DNA from: JALHOP01 sp964484195
GTDB taxonomy: Bacteria > Myxococcota > XYA12-FULL-58-9 > JALHOP01
Direction: 5' to 3'
Assembly: GCA_964484195.1 (NCBI GenBank)
Contig: CAZAER010000003.1
Location: 1 to 64,000 of the forward strand
DNA: 64,000 bases
Shown here: one piece after another, positions 17,786-27,699 of the stretch
Position numbering within the stretch: position 1 is the first letter of the stretch
Layout: each line of letters begins with the position of its first letter
Made by a program: the position numbers and the translations under genes
Notes under the pieces: generated by a model
Databases searched by the model: none
Told to the model about the DNA's origin: nothing
Seen by the model: only the letters and a program-made list of their open reading frames with translations

Positions 17786-20047
17786 ATGACCGCGATGGAG
17801 CACCCAGCACCGGCCGAGACGCCGGCAACGCCAACGGCCGCTGCTGTAGACGCCGCCAAGGCCCAAGTATTACGGGCAAGGCAGCCGACCCCGCAGGCGC
17901 CGCCGGTCGACATCAGCGCCGCGAGCGCCGAGCTCTACATCAACCGCGAGCTCTCGCTGCTCGAGTTCAATCGGCGTGTCCTCGCGCAGGCGCAGGACCC
18001 GACCGTTCCGCTCCTCGAGCGCCTCCGTTTTCTCACCATCTGCAGCTCGAACCTCGACGAGTTCTTCGAGATCCGCGTCGCCGGCGTGAAGGAACAACAG
18101 CGCTACAACGTTGCGACCCCTTCGCCAGACCAGCTCTCACCGCTCGAGCTCGGCAAGCGCATCAGTGAAGTCGCCCACGAGCTCGTCGAGCAACAGTACC
18201 GCGTGTTGAACGAGGAGCTGCTGCCGGCACTCGAGCGCGAAGGCATCTTCGTGTCGCGTCGCGAGTCCTTCAGTGAAGGCCCGCGCATGGACTGGCTGCG
18301 CGCGCATTTCCAGCGCGAGGTCATGCCGGTGCTCACCCCGGTTGGTCTCGACCCTGCGCACCCGTTCCCGCGCGTCTTGAACAAGTCGCTGAACTTCGCG
18401 GTCACCGTCGAAGGCGTCGATGCCTTCGGTCGTGATTGTGACTACGCCGTCGTCGCGGCGCCGCGCTCGTTGCCGCGCGTCGTGCGCTTACCGCCGGACA
18501 TCGCTCGCGGCCCGTATGATTTCGCTCTGCTCTCGTCGATCATCCACGAGAATGTCGGTGAGCTCTTCCCCGGCATGAAGGTGACCGGTTGCTACCAATT
18601 CCGGCTCACCCGCAACAGCGAGCTCTGGGTCGAAGAAGAAGAGGTCGACGACATCTTGCACGCGCTCGAAGGTGAGCTGACGCGCCGCGAGTGGGGCGAC
18701 TCGGTTCGCCTCGAGGTCGCCGACAACTGCCCGCCCGAGATCCGCACCTTCTTGCAGGAGCAGTTCGACCTGAAGGCCGAAGACGTCTACCAGGTGAACG
18801 GCCCGGTGAATGTCTCGCGTCTCGCGCGTATCTACGACCTGATCGACCGCGCCGACCTCAAGTATCCGCCTTTCGTGCCGTCGACGCCCAAGCCGCTCTC
18901 GTACAGCACCGACATGTTCGAGGTCCTGCGCCGTGGCGACGTGCTCTTGCACCATCCCTATGAGTCGTTCGCGCCCGTGCTCGAGCTTTTGCGTCAAGCG
19001 GCCAAGGACCCAGAGGTCCTCGCCATCAAGCAGACGCTCTATCGAACGGGTAACGACTCACCGATCGTCAGCGCGCTCATCGACGCGGCGCAGGCCGGCA
19101 AAGAAGTGACCGCGGTCGTCGAGCTGCGCGCGCGCTTCGACGAGGCCGCCAATATCGATCTCGCGACGCGGCTACAGAACGCCGGCGCCAACGTCCTCTA
19201 CGGCATCGTCGGCTACAAGGCGCACGCCAAGATGCTGCACATCGTGCGACGCGAGGGCAAAGGCCTGCGCTACTACACGCATCTCGGCACCGGCAATTAT
19301 CACGTCAAGACCGCTCGAGCGTACACCGACTTCGGCTACATGACCGCGTCGCGCGAGATCGGCGAGGACGTCCACAAGATCTTCCTGCAGCTCACCGGCC
19401 TGGGCCGAGTCACCAAGCTGAAGAAGCTACTGCAGTCTCCATTCACTCTGCAGAGCCGCCTCATGGAGCTCATCGACGAGGAAATCGAGCACGCCAAAGG
19501 GGGCAGACCCGCGCGCATCGCGGCCAAGCTCAACTCGCTCTCCGAGCCCGGCATCATCGCGGCGCTGTACAAGGCGTCGCAAGCAGGCGTGTCGGTCGAT
19601 CTCCTCGTGCGCGGCGTGTGTGGGCTACGCCCAGGTGTGCCGGGCGTGTCGGAGAACATCCAAGTGCGCTCGATCATTGGCCGTTTTCTCGAGCACAGCC
19701 GCGTCTACTACTTCCACGCCAACGGCGCCGAGGTGATTTACTGCTCGAGCGCCGACTGGATGAATCGCAACTTCTTCCGGCGCGTCGAAGTCGCCTTCCC
19801 CATCGAGGACCCGGTGCTCAAGCAGCGGGTCTACGTGGAGGCGATCGGTGGATCGCTCGAAGACAATACGCAGGCGTGGGTGCTCCAGCCCAATGCCACC
19901 TACGAGCGCTCCAGCGGTGGTGGCAAAGGCCGAGCCGCGCAAGCCCAGCTTCTGGCTGCGCTTTCCGAGAAGCAACCGGCCGCTGAGGCGGACGGCGACA
20001 ACGGCAAGTCGAAGAAGAAGAAGCACCGACACCGCGACCTCATGTAG
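17786..20047 (+). CDS. ppk1: Polyphosphate kinase 1
   Basis: PPK1 makes and degrades polyphosphate using ATP. The 753-residue product contains the N-terminal YINRELSLLEFNRRVL and CSSNLDEFFEIRVAGVKEQ, the catalytic VLLHHPYESF, LYRTGNDSPI, and the autophosphorylated histidine in GYKAHAKM (H480), then THLGTGNYH and SADWMNRN. The C-terminus is a basic tail (KSKKKKHRHRD). The ATG at 17786 is preferred over a GTG 39 nt upstream because it has AGAAGG upstream and the early region is already a disordered Ala/Pro stretch. ppx and apaH lie 4-6 kb downstream. Confidence 0.96.
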   Translation: MTAMEHPAPAETPATPTAAAVDAAKAQVLRARQPTPQAPPVDISAASAELYINRELSLLEFNRRVLAQAQDPTVPLLERLRFLTICSSNLDEFFEIRVAGVKEQQRYNVATPSPDQLSPLELGKRISEVAHELVEQQYRVLNEELLPALEREGIFVSRRESFSEGPRMDWLRAHFQREVMPVLTPVGLDPAHPFPRVLNKSLNFAVTVEGVDAFGRDCDYAVVAAPRSLPRVVRLPPDIARGPYDFALLSSIIHENVGELFPGMKVTGCYQFRLTRNSELWVEEEEVDDILHALEGELTRREWGDSVRLEVADNCPPEIRTFLQEQFDLKAEDVYQVNGPVNVSRLARIYDLIDRADLKYPPFVPSTPKPLSYSTDMFEVLRRGDVLLHHPYESFAPVLELLRQAAKDPEVLAIKQTLYRTGNDSPIVSALIDAAQAGKEVTAVVELRARFDEAANIDLATRLQNAGANVLYGIVGYKAHAKMLHIVRREGKGLRYYTHLGTGNYHVKTARAYTDFGYMTASREIGEDVHKIFLQLTGLGRVTKLKKLLQSPFTLQSRLMELIDEEIEHAKGGRPARIAAKLNSLSEPGIIAALYKASQAGVSVDLLVRGVCGLRPGVPGVSENIQVRSIIGRFLEHSRVYYFHANGAEVIYCSSADWMNRNFFRRVEVAFPIEDPVLKQRVYVEAIGGSLEDNTQAWVLQPNATYERSSGGGKGRAAQAQLLAALSEKQPAAEADGDNGKSKKKKHRHRDLM

Positions 20048-20111
20048 GTGCGCGGCGCCGGGCCTTGCGGCTTATTGGCGCTTTTGGCGGACGTGCGGCA
20101 CTCTTTCCGGC

Positions 20112-22949
20112 GTGAGTGTCATTTGCCGTTACGCGGTCCTCCTTACCGCGGCGACGGTCGTCATCGGGGCGTGCACCTACGACGCAGGCGATACCTGTGA
20201 CGGAGACGTGTGCGTGAATCACGCGCCGAGCGCGGTGATCAGCGACCTCGGCGACGATGGTGCGTTGCGTGTCGGAGCCGCGGGTGAGGTCCTCATCTCG
20301 GCGCACGAGTCGACGGACCCGGATGGTGACGTCTTGGGGTTTGCTTGGACGGCGAGCGCGCCGTGTGACGCCGCGGTCATCTCCGATTTGGCCAGCGCCG
20401 AGCTACGCCTCGAGAACTTGCCCATTGGCGCGACCTGCGAGGTCGGTCTCACCGTCGATGACGGACGCGGCTTGTCAGCGTCCGCTACGGCGACACTCGT
20501 CGTCCGCAATGTCGGAGGCTACGTCACCGTCGACACTCTCCAATGTGTGGCCATCTTCAACGCCGATAGCGACACCGCGCAAGGAACGCCCTCGACGCCG
20601 TTCTGCTCGCTGGATCAAGCTCTCGCCGCTGCCCGCCTGTTCAATCTCGCCGAGGTCTCGTTGGAAAACGGGTTGCACGGGTTCGTCGGGCCCGCAAACC
20701 TCGACTTCCCGGTGCGCATACGCGGCGGCTACACGCGCTCGACCAGCGCTTGGACGCGCGCCGCGGCCGGACGTTCGACTCTCGAGCTGCGCCAGCCGGT
20801 CTCGACCCTCGAAGACGCAGAGCTGGTCGTAGTGGATGGCGTGACGCTCGAGCTGCAAGATTTGGTCGTCCGCCGCAGCGGCTTCTGTCGCGGCAATTGC
20901 AGCTTGGTTAGCGCCACGCAGGCATCGGTCGAGCTGCGATCGGTGACGCTCGGTTCGTCCAGCGTGCTCACCATCCCTACCGCGAACGACGCCGCCGGCC
21001 TCATCTACACCAGCGTCGCCGTGGTTGGTGTGAATGACAGCCTCCAGCACTTGACCGCCGAGGACGTCACCATCTTCGGTTCGGCGAACGCGAACAGCTC
21101 GTTTGGCGTCCTGGTGACCGGCAGTGTCGATGTGAGTCTGACCGGCGTGACGATCCACGAGCGGGCGCTGAAATCGGCCGGTGTGCGCACGTCGAACGCC
21201 GGCGCGGTGAGTGTCGCGGGGTCGACGTTCGATATCCGCCCGCCCATCGTCGCGGGGTCTCAAGGGTTCGCCATCCTCGACGGCGATCGCGCCTCGGTAT
21301 CGTTGGCGGCCTGTGGCCCCTTGGAAGTCGTCTGCCGCGGCGCACAGAGCCTCACAGTCGAGGACTCGACCATCGTCGTCGACGGCGCCGACCAAGCTTT
21401 CGGCATCAACGCCTCGAGCACTGGACGCGTCAGCGTGACCGGCGGGTCCATTACCGTGGACGGCCAGCAAGCTTGGGGCACGCTCACCAGCGGCGTCGGC
21501 AGCGCGACCATGGAAGGTTTGATCGTCGACGTCACGACCCGCCGCTTCCGGGACGGCATCCAGGCGTTCGGGGTCGGCATCAGCGACAACCTCGATGATG
21601 CCAATAGCGCCGAAGCGGGCTCGGATGAGCTGAGCGTCACGCGCACGACCATCGACGTTCACGTCGTCGGTAACGAGATTACTCAGGCAGCGGGCGTGAA
21701 CTTGGTGCGGAGCAGCGACGTCACCCTCGACGGTAACCTCATCCGCGTGACCGGCTCGTCGCACTTGTCGTCGATGCTCCAGAACGTCGCCGGCATTCGC
21801 CTGCTGACCAGTCACGACGTCACCATCCTCAATGGCTCGGTCGAGGTCAGCGGGTTACGCGCCGAGCAAGGCGTCGCCGGAATTGCCGACGGCGAGATCA
21901 TCGTCGATGGCATCCCGATCCGCACTGGATCGGAGAACGTCACCGTCAGCAACGTCGACGTGCTCACCGCGGTGCAAGGTGATCTCGTCGCGACGGCGGC
22001 ATGTATCGTCATGGTCGACACGCGCGGCGCACGCATCTTCGGGACGCGCGGTGACGGTGCGATGAGCTGCGGTGCCAGCGGTCCGGCGACCAGCTACGGC
22101 GTCTTCACCAGCAACGCCGATGACGTGGAGATCCGCGACCTCAACCTCCTGGTCCATAGCGCCCCCGGGATCATCGGACTCAACGATTCGGCTCTCGTCG
22201 GCATCCACGACGGCGGCATTCTCGCGAGCGAGCTCGACCGCGCCTCGGCCAAGCTCGTCGTGGGAGGCAACCGGATCGTCATCGACCAAGCGAACCGCAA
22301 GCAGATCGGTGTCCGTATCCGCGGACGCAACGGTAACTCGGAGCCGCTCATCGATGACAACCTCATCGCGTTGAAGAGCTCGTTCAAGAATATCGGCGTC
22401 TTGTTGCAGAGCACCCAGGCCACGGTCGCGCTCAATTCGATTCGGCTCGCCGGGTGCGAGGTGGCGTGCACGGCGCCGTACGCGGTTGGTGTCTACGTGA
22501 TGCACTCCGAGGCCTTCGACAACAAGCTCCTCGGCAACGCCATCAGTGTCTACGGCCCGCTCGACCCGGCGGATCGACCAGCAATCGTCCGTCATAGCAG
22601 CGCGAACGGCGATGCATCGCCGAATGTCGGCACCGTGAATGCCAATCTCTTCGGCAGCGAAGTCGGAGGCAATGAAGCGCCGTTCGTTTGCGCGACTGGT
22701 GATTCTTCGACCGCGGTCCTGCTGCCGGTCGACATGGCGCCACATGCGCTAGGCGACGTGCCTGGGACCGGTAACGTTGCTTTGGCGCCGCTCTATTGTC
22801 CGGACGGCATTCACGGTGATCCCACCGGCCCCCAGCGTGGCGCAGCGGAGCTGCTTGGTCAGACCTTCGGTGTCGATATCGACGGCGAGCAGCGAGTCGT
22901 CACCGGTCTCGATGCCGGCGCCGATTGCATCTTCGACACGTGTCCTTAA
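20112..22949 (+). CDS. Large beta-helix surface lipoprotein
   Basis: The GTG at 20112 gives a lipoprotein signal (LLTAATVVIGAC, Cys about residue 20). Residues about 35-130 form a PKD/cadherin-like domain (STDPDGDVLGFAWTAS, GLTVDDGRGLSASATATL). The rest, to residue 945, is a right-handed parallel beta-helix with many short Val/Thr/Ser rungs, starting with FPVRIRGGYTRSTSAWTRA, a phrase common in myxobacterial surface proteins. The final segment has paired cysteines (CIFDTC). Adhesion or carbohydrate binding is possible; no catalytic motif is visible. The longer upstream frame overlapping ppk1 is rejected. Confidence 0.85.
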   Translation: MSVICRYAVLLTAATVVIGACTYDAGDTCDGDVCVNHAPSAVISDLGDDGALRVGAAGEVLISAHESTDPDGDVLGFAWTASAPCDAAVISDLASAELRLENLPIGATCEVGLTVDDGRGLSASATATLVVRNVGGYVTVDTLQCVAIFNADSDTAQGTPSTPFCSLDQALAAARLFNLAEVSLENGLHGFVGPANLDFPVRIRGGYTRSTSAWTRAAAGRSTLELRQPVSTLEDAELVVVDGVTLELQDLVVRRSGFCRGNCSLVSATQASVELRSVTLGSSSVLTIPTANDAAGLIYTSVAVVGVNDSLQHLTAEDVTIFGSANANSSFGVLVTGSVDVSLTGVTIHERALKSAGVRTSNAGAVSVAGSTFDIRPPIVAGSQGFAILDGDRASVSLAACGPLEVVCRGAQSLTVEDSTIVVDGADQAFGINASSTGRVSVTGGSITVDGQQAWGTLTSGVGSATMEGLIVDVTTRRFRDGIQAFGVGISDNLDDANSAEAGSDELSVTRTTIDVHVVGNEITQAAGVNLVRSSDVTLDGNLIRVTGSSHLSSMLQNVAGIRLLTSHDVTILNGSVEVSGLRAEQGVAGIADGEIIVDGIPIRTGSENVTVSNVDVLTAVQGDLVATAACIVMVDTRGARIFGTRGDGAMSCGASGPATSYGVFTSNADDVEIRDLNLLVHSAPGIIGLNDSALVGIHDGGILASELDRASAKLVVGGNRIVIDQANRKQIGVRIRGRNGNSEPLIDDNLIALKSSFKNIGVLLQSTQATVALNSIRLAGCEVACTAPYAVGVYVMHSEAFDNKLLGNAISVYGPLDPADRPAIVRHSSANGDASPNVGTVNANLFGSEVGGNEAPFVCATGDSSTAVLLPVDMAPHALGDVPGTGNVALAPLYCPDGIHGDPTGPQRGAAELLGQTFGVDIDGEQRVVTGLDAGADCIFDTCP

Positions 22950-24217
22950 CCGGGGCGACGACCAGCACCGAGCTTGTCCGCCATGACGGTCGAGTCGACC
23001 GCTTTCTCCCAACGCGCGACCACGATGGTCGCAACCGTATTGCCGACGATGTTGGTGAGCGCCCGGGCTTCCGACATGAAGCGATCGATGCCGAGGAGCA
23101 ACGACAAGCCCGCGACGGGGATGCTGCCGACCGACGAGAGCGTCGCCGCGAGCGTCACGAACCCGCTCCCGGTGACACCAGCGGCGCCTTTCGAGGTGAG
23201 GAGCAGCACGCCGAGAATGGCAAGCTCGTCGCCGAGCGAGAGGGGAATGTCGAGCGCTTGCGCAACGAACGACGTCGCCATGGTGAGATAGATGCAGGTG
23301 CCGTCGAGGTTGAACGAGTAGCCCGTTGGCACCACCAAACGGACGACGGCGGGTTGAATGCCGGCATGCTCGAGCTTGGCCATCAGTGACGGTAACGCCG
23401 ACTCCGACGACGAGGTGCCGAGCACCAACACCAGCTCTTCGCGGATGAAGCCGAGGACGCGGAAGATGGAGAGACCCATGGCGCGCAGCACCGAGCCCAA
23501 GACCACGAGCACGAAACACAGCGCCGTGGCGTAGAAGGTGAGCATCACCGCCAGCAGGTTGCCGATGGTCGCGAGCCCGTGCTTCGCGATGGTGTGCGCC
23601 ATGGCGCCGAACGCGCCGATGGGAGCCACGAGCATCACGATGCCCATGACCGAAAAGAGCAGAGCGCCGAACACCTCGAGACCCTTGATGACCGGCTTTG
23701 CCCGCTCGCCCATGGTCGCCAGAGCAAAGCCCACCAACAGCGCCACGAAGACGACCTGCAAGACGTTACCGTGGGTGAGGGCGCCGAGAATGCTGTCGGG
23801 AACGATGCCGAGAAGGTGATCGCCGGCGCTCTTCACCACGCCGGTGTCGTGCGGTAGGCCGCTGGTGTCGAGCGTCGCCGGATCGATGTGCATGCCGGAG
23901 CCTGGGCGCACGAGGCGCGCCACGAGCAGGCCGAGGCCGAGCGCGACCGTGGTCATCGCCTCGAACCAGATGAGCGCTTTCACGCCGACCCGTCCGACTT
24001 TGCGGACATCACCCATGCTGGCGACGCCGAGCGCGACGGTCGTGAAGACAATCGGGCTGATCAGCATCTTCACCAGACGGATGAAGAAGTCACCCAAGGG
24101 TTTGGCGGCTTCACCGGCGGACGGAGCGAGCCACCCCACCAGGATGCCCGCGACCACGCCGGCGATGACGAAGCGGTAGAGGGCGACGCCGCGCGACGAT
24201 GGGGCGGGCGCGCTCAG
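22946..24217 (-). CDS. Dicarboxylate/amino acid:cation symporter (DAACS), probable CTG start
   Basis: The protein matches GltP/DctA: FFIRLVKMLISPIVFTTVALGV, the serine-rich hairpin GTSSSESALPSLMAKLE, and the NLDGT motif in GYSFNLDGTCIYLTMA. It carries glutamate, aspartate or C4-dicarboxylates with Na+ or H+. The first ATG/GTG/TTG in frame is GTG 24157, which would cut the first membrane helix in half. The helix LYRFVIAGVVAGILVGWLAP continues upstream in frame to a CTG at 24217 that overlaps the ppx stop as CTGA; no ATG, GTG or TTG is available between. I therefore place the start at CTG (423 residues); GTG 24157 is the conservative alternative (403 residues). The last 4 nt overlap the convergent beta-helix gene. 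Confidence 0.88.
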   Translation of the reverse strand: MSAPAPSSRGVALYRFVIAGVVAGILVGWLAPSAGEAAKPLGDFFIRLVKMLISPIVFTTVALGVASMGDVRKVGRVGVKALIWFEAMTTVALGLGLLVARLVRPGSGMHIDPATLDTSGLPHDTGVVKSAGDHLLGIVPDSILGALTHGNVLQVVFVALLVGFALATMGERAKPVIKGLEVFGALLFSVMGIVMLVAPIGAFGAMAHTIAKHGLATIGNLLAVMLTFYATALCFVLVVLGSVLRAMGLSIFRVLGFIREELVLVLGTSSSESALPSLMAKLEHAGIQPAVVRLVVPTGYSFNLDGTCIYLTMATSFVAQALDIPLSLGDELAILGVLLLTSKGAAGVTGSGFVTLAATLSSVGSIPVAGLSLLLGIDRFMSEARALTNIVGNTVATIVVARWEKAVDSTVMADKLGAGRRPG

Positions 24218-25743
24218 TGGTAGGCCAGTTTCACTTTGATGAATCCCAGCCGCTCTTCCTCGTGGTCGAGCTCGGTGCGGGTCATCGGGTGCGCCGCGAG
24301 CCAGCCCTTGGGGAACTTGAGCTCGACCTTGTTACCGTGCGCCGTCACCATGATGTCCGGGAGGGCCTTGGGTGAGCGGCTACGGTTCAACCGTACGGCG
24401 AGTCGCATGAGCACCGAGAGACGCTTCACCATGGTGGCGTATTCGGGTGATAGCGGCTCGAAGAGGTCATCGCTGATCTTGCGGCGATGTGTCCGCACCA
24501 GCGTTGCGAGCGCTTGCTGCTCCTCTCGCGAGAAGCCCGGCATGTCGGTGAAGGTGAGCAGATAGCCACCGTGTTTGTGGTAACCGCTGTACGCGATCGA
24601 CAGACCAATCTCGTGCAGGCGCGACGCCCAGGTGAGGAACTGTTTCGCCGGCGTGTTGTTGAGCTCCCAGGCGCCCGTTACCTGGCGCAAGAAGCCCATC
24701 GCCGAACGCTCGACGCGTGACGCTTGGTCGCGGTCGATGGCGTAGCGGTGCATGAGGAAGTTGACCGTACGGTCGCGTGCGTCCTCGTGCTTGAAGCGGC
24801 CGATCATGTCGTAGAGCGCGCCTTCGCGGAGCGCTCCAGTCGCGACACGCATCGACTTCAGGCCGAACTGATCGAAGGCGGTCATCAAGATGACGAGGCC
24901 ACCGATGATCACTGGAGCGCGATCCGGCTCCAGGCCCTCGATGTTGATGTCTTTGATGCGGCCGGTGGAGAGGAGCGCCTTCTGGAACTTCTCGAGGCCC
25001 TTCTTGGTGATGCCGTCTTTGCTCCAACCGTTGGTACGCAGGACCTGTTCGACCGCGAGGATGGTGCCGGAGCTACCGACCGCGGCTTCCCAACCGATGC
25101 TCTTGTAGCGGCGCTTGATGGAACGCAGCTCGAGGCCGGCGGCGAGCTCGGCCTCCTTGATGAGGTCGCGCTTGATCTTGCCGTCGCCGAAGAACTTCAT
25201 GGTGAAGGAGACGCAGCCCATGTGAAGGCTGTCGGCCTGTACGATGTCGGCGCCTTCGCCGATGATGCACTCGGTGCTGCCGCCGCCGATGTCGATGGCG
25301 AGGCGGCGCTCGTGCTGGTCCGCGAAATCGGACGCGACCCCGAGATAGATCAGACGCGCTTCTTCATGGCCGCTGATCACTTCGATGGGGTGGCCCAAGG
25401 CTTTGGCCGCCTTGGCGAGAAACGAGCGGCCGTTGCGTGCTTGCCGCAGGGCGCTGGTGCCGACGGCTCGAACGTGGGTGTGCTCGAGGTTCTTGATGCG
25501 CTCACCGAAGCGTTCGAGGCAATCGAGAGCCCGAGCCTGAGCTTCGGGGGTGAGCTTCTTGTCGTCGTCGAGGCCAGCCGCCAGACGGACCGACTCACGC
25601 ATGCGATCGAGCATCGACAGCTGACCCTGCTGCTGCCGCGCGATGATCATATGGAAGCTGTTCGAGCCGAGGTCGATCGCCGCGAACGTGTCACCAGCGG
25701 GGGTGCGGGCCTTCTTCGACGTGGCGCCTTCGTCTTTACGCAT
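24214..25743 (-). CDS. ppx: Exopolyphosphatase / pppGpp phosphatase (Ppx/GppA)
   Basis: The 509-residue protein begins with the actin-like ATPase fold: FAAIDLGSNSFHMIIA, then EVISGHEEARLIYLGVA, and LAIDIGGGSTECIIGEG. A C-terminal HD-like domain follows (RLHEIGLSIAYSGYHKHGGYLL). This full-length two-domain form matches E. coli Ppx/GppA. It hydrolyses polyphosphate ends or pppGpp. ATG at 25743 has AAGGGG upstream and lies 43 bp from the divergent apaH. Polyphosphate synthesis by ppk1 nearby supports the exopolyphosphatase role. Confidence 0.94.
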   Translation of the reverse strand: MRKDEGATSKKARTPAGDTFAAIDLGSNSFHMIIARQQQGQLSMLDRMRESVRLAAGLDDDKKLTPEAQARALDCLERFGERIKNLEHTHVRAVGTSALRQARNGRSFLAKAAKALGHPIEVISGHEEARLIYLGVASDFADQHERRLAIDIGGGSTECIIGEGADIVQADSLHMGCVSFTMKFFGDGKIKRDLIKEAELAAGLELRSIKRRYKSIGWEAAVGSSGTILAVEQVLRTNGWSKDGITKKGLEKFQKALLSTGRIKDINIEGLEPDRAPVIIGGLVILMTAFDQFGLKSMRVATGALREGALYDMIGRFKHEDARDRTVNFLMHRYAIDRDQASRVERSAMGFLRQVTGAWELNNTPAKQFLTWASRLHEIGLSIAYSGYHKHGGYLLTFTDMPGFSREEQQALATLVRTHRRKISDDLFEPLSPEYATMVKRLSVLMRLAVRLNRSRSPKALPDIMVTAHGNKVELKFPKGWLAAHPMTRTELDHEEERLGFIKVKLAYH

Positions 25744-25786
25744 GAAACCCCTTGTTGCGATGGCGATGAATGTTCTTAATGCGGCC

Positions 25787-26587
25787 ATGGCGACGTATGC
25801 AATCGGCGATGTTCAGGGGTGCTACCAGCCCTTGAAGCGCCTTCTGCGCCGCGTGAAGTACGACCCCAAGGTCGACAGATTGTGGCTCACCGGCGACTTG
25901 GTCAATCGGGGACCCGATTCGCTCGACGTTCTACGTTGGGCGATGGACCAGGGAGACCGCTTGAGCGTCGTGCTCGGCAATCACGACGTCCATCTCATTG
26001 CCCGCTATTACGGAGCCACGACCGGCAAGAAGCGCGACACTCTCGACGACATTCTCGACGCCAAAGACTGCAGTGAGATGGTCGAGTGGCTGGCGCAGCG
26101 GCCGTTCCTGGTCCGCGAAGGCCAGCACGTCATGGTTCACGCCGGGCTCGTGCCGGAGTGGACGGTGGGCGACGCCGAGAAGCTTGCTGACGAGGCTTCC
26201 GCCGCCTTGAAGACGGGAAAGCGACGTGAGCTCCTTCGCGACGTCTTCGACGATGGTCCGAAGCGCTGGGATCCCGAGCTCGGTACCAAGAAGCGCCTGC
26301 AGTTCCTGTTCAGCGCCTTCACCCGCATGCGTATCTTGACCCGTGACGGCGCGCTCCAACTCGATTTCAGTGGCGCGCCTTCCGATATTCCCTCGTCGTG
26401 CCTACCGTGGTTCGATCATCCAGCGCGGCGCTCGCGCGATGCCGTGGTCATCTTCGGGCATTGGGCCGGCCTGGGCCTGCACGTGACGCCGAGCGTCGTC
26501 GGGCTCGACAGTGGCTGCGTCTGGGGCGGCTCGCTCACGGCCTATCGGCTGGAGGATCGCGAGATATTCCAGGAGCCCTGCGCGTGA
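25787..26587 (+). CDS. apaH: Symmetrical diadenosine tetraphosphatase ApaH
   Basis: The 266-residue metallophosphatase splits Ap4A into two ADP. Motifs: ATYAIGDVQGCYQPL, WLTGDLVNRGPDSL, VLGNHDVHL, VHAGLVPEW, and FGHWAGLG. The start is placed at the ATG that gives the usual MATYAIGD N-terminus; the upstream frame overlapping ppx is rejected. The 3' end overlaps the convergent HAD gene by 46 nt. Confidence 0.95.
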   Translation: MATYAIGDVQGCYQPLKRLLRRVKYDPKVDRLWLTGDLVNRGPDSLDVLRWAMDQGDRLSVVLGNHDVHLIARYYGATTGKKRDTLDDILDAKDCSEMVEWLAQRPFLVREGQHVMVHAGLVPEWTVGDAEKLADEASAALKTGKRRELLRDVFDDGPKRWDPELGTKKRLQFLFSAFTRMRILTRDGALQLDFSGAPSDIPSSCLPWFDHPARRSRDAVVIFGHWAGLGLHVTPSVVGLDSGCVWGGSLTAYRLEDREIFQEPCA

Positions 26588-27699
26588 CCGAAGCGGTCGC
26601 GAAAGCTCGCTGCTAGCTTGTACGTGTGGACGATGATGTCCGACTTGGTCTTCTTGATGTGATCGAGGAAGGGCTGGTCAGGGTCGACCGCGATGGCGCC
26701 GGCTGTCGCACACGCTAGCATCGGCGTGTCGCTGTTCACGGAGTCGCCGGAGACGAAGAGCGGCTGCGGTGACACGAGGAGCTCGGCGACGCGATGCTTG
26801 CCGAACAGTCGCGCGTCGAATGCACGGCCGGTGCAAATACCGTTCACGACTTCGAGCTCGAAGCCGTGCACGTGATGCGGCGGGATGCCGAGGAGCTTTG
26901 CGCCCTCGCGAGCGACCGTCGGAATGCCGAGGGTGATGATGTGCGACTCGACGCGTTTCTCGGCGAGGGTCCGGATGAACGCCTCGGCACTGGCGCCGGG
27001 GCGGCCGTGACCGAAGAACTTCGTGCTGTAAGGGGGCTTGCCGGGCATCCCTTTGTTGAATAGCTCGTCCGCCACAGCGGTCAGTGTGCTTTCGCGTACG
27101 CCGCGCAGCGCGCCGACGACGACGAAAAAGGCATGCGCCAGCGACAGCCCTTCGTTGGTGACCATCTGCAGTGCTCGCGCGATGATCTCGTTGGTGCTCT
27201 TACCCTCGAGCGTTTTCGGCGAGAGCTTGCCGCCGCTGACATCGATGAGCAGCCGCGCGACACGGGGGGCGTTGTCGTTGGGCAGGGTCGTGCGCATGAG
27301 CAGGAGGGCCACGAAGTCGTGGAAGACATCGCCACCGATGATGGTGTTGTCGAAGTCGAAGATGGCGGTGGGGGTGATGCCGGCGCGCACCATGCCGCTG
27401 ACGTCGATGCGGCGCACCGAGGAGATGAGCTGCTGCGGAGTGACCATGCGCTCCGGCAGAAAGAAGCCGATGGCCTGGGCGCTGGTCGGGCCGGTGTTGC
27501 GCGCGCGCATCGCCGTGCCGGCGCGCGTCATGGCTTCGATATCGAAGCGTGGGAGACCCGCGCGCATCGCGGCGATCATCTGCTCGGGCTCGGAGAACGG
27601 CAGACCGCGGACACGCTGCGCGCTACTGACGCTGTGCGTCGCGGAGGTTGCGAGCCCAGGGACGCTATGATGGAGCCCCAGCAGGCCTGGCGAAAACAT
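26542..27699 (-). CDS. HAD-superfamily (SerB-like, class IB) phosphatase
   Basis: The 385-residue protein has a HAD motif I in TAIFDFDNTIIGGD, with both catalytic Asp residues, motif II around SHIITLGIP, and motif III/IV in LFVSGDSVNSDTPMLACA. The cap after motif I is helical, as in phosphoserine-phosphatase-like enzymes. The N-terminal 130 residues have no clear domain. ATG 27699 is chosen because GGAAGGG stands 7 nt upstream. Substrate unknown. Confidence 0.85.
   Translation of the reverse strand: MFSPGLLGLHHSVPGLATSATHSVSSAQRVRGLPFSEPEQMIAAMRAGLPRFDIEAMTRAGTAMRARNTGPTSAQAIGFFLPERMVTPQQLISSVRRIDVSGMVRAGITPTAIFDFDNTIIGGDVFHDFVALLLMRTTLPNDNAPRVARLLIDVSGGKLSPKTLEGKSTNEIIARALQMVTNEGLSLAHAFFVVVGALRGVRESTLTAVADELFNKGMPGKPPYSTKFFGHGRPGASAEAFIRTLAEKRVESHIITLGIPTVAREGAKLLGIPPHHVHGFELEVVNGICTGRAFDARLFGKHRVAELLVSPQPLFVSGDSVNSDTPMLACATAGAIAVDPDQPFLDHIKKTKSDIIVHTYKLAASFRDRFGHAQGSWNISRSSSR

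Noticed and set aside
20475..21815. 446-codon minus-strand frame inside the beta-helix gene
   Set aside because: No motif, His/Asp/Arg-rich shadow; the plus strand has signal peptide and beta-helix rungs.
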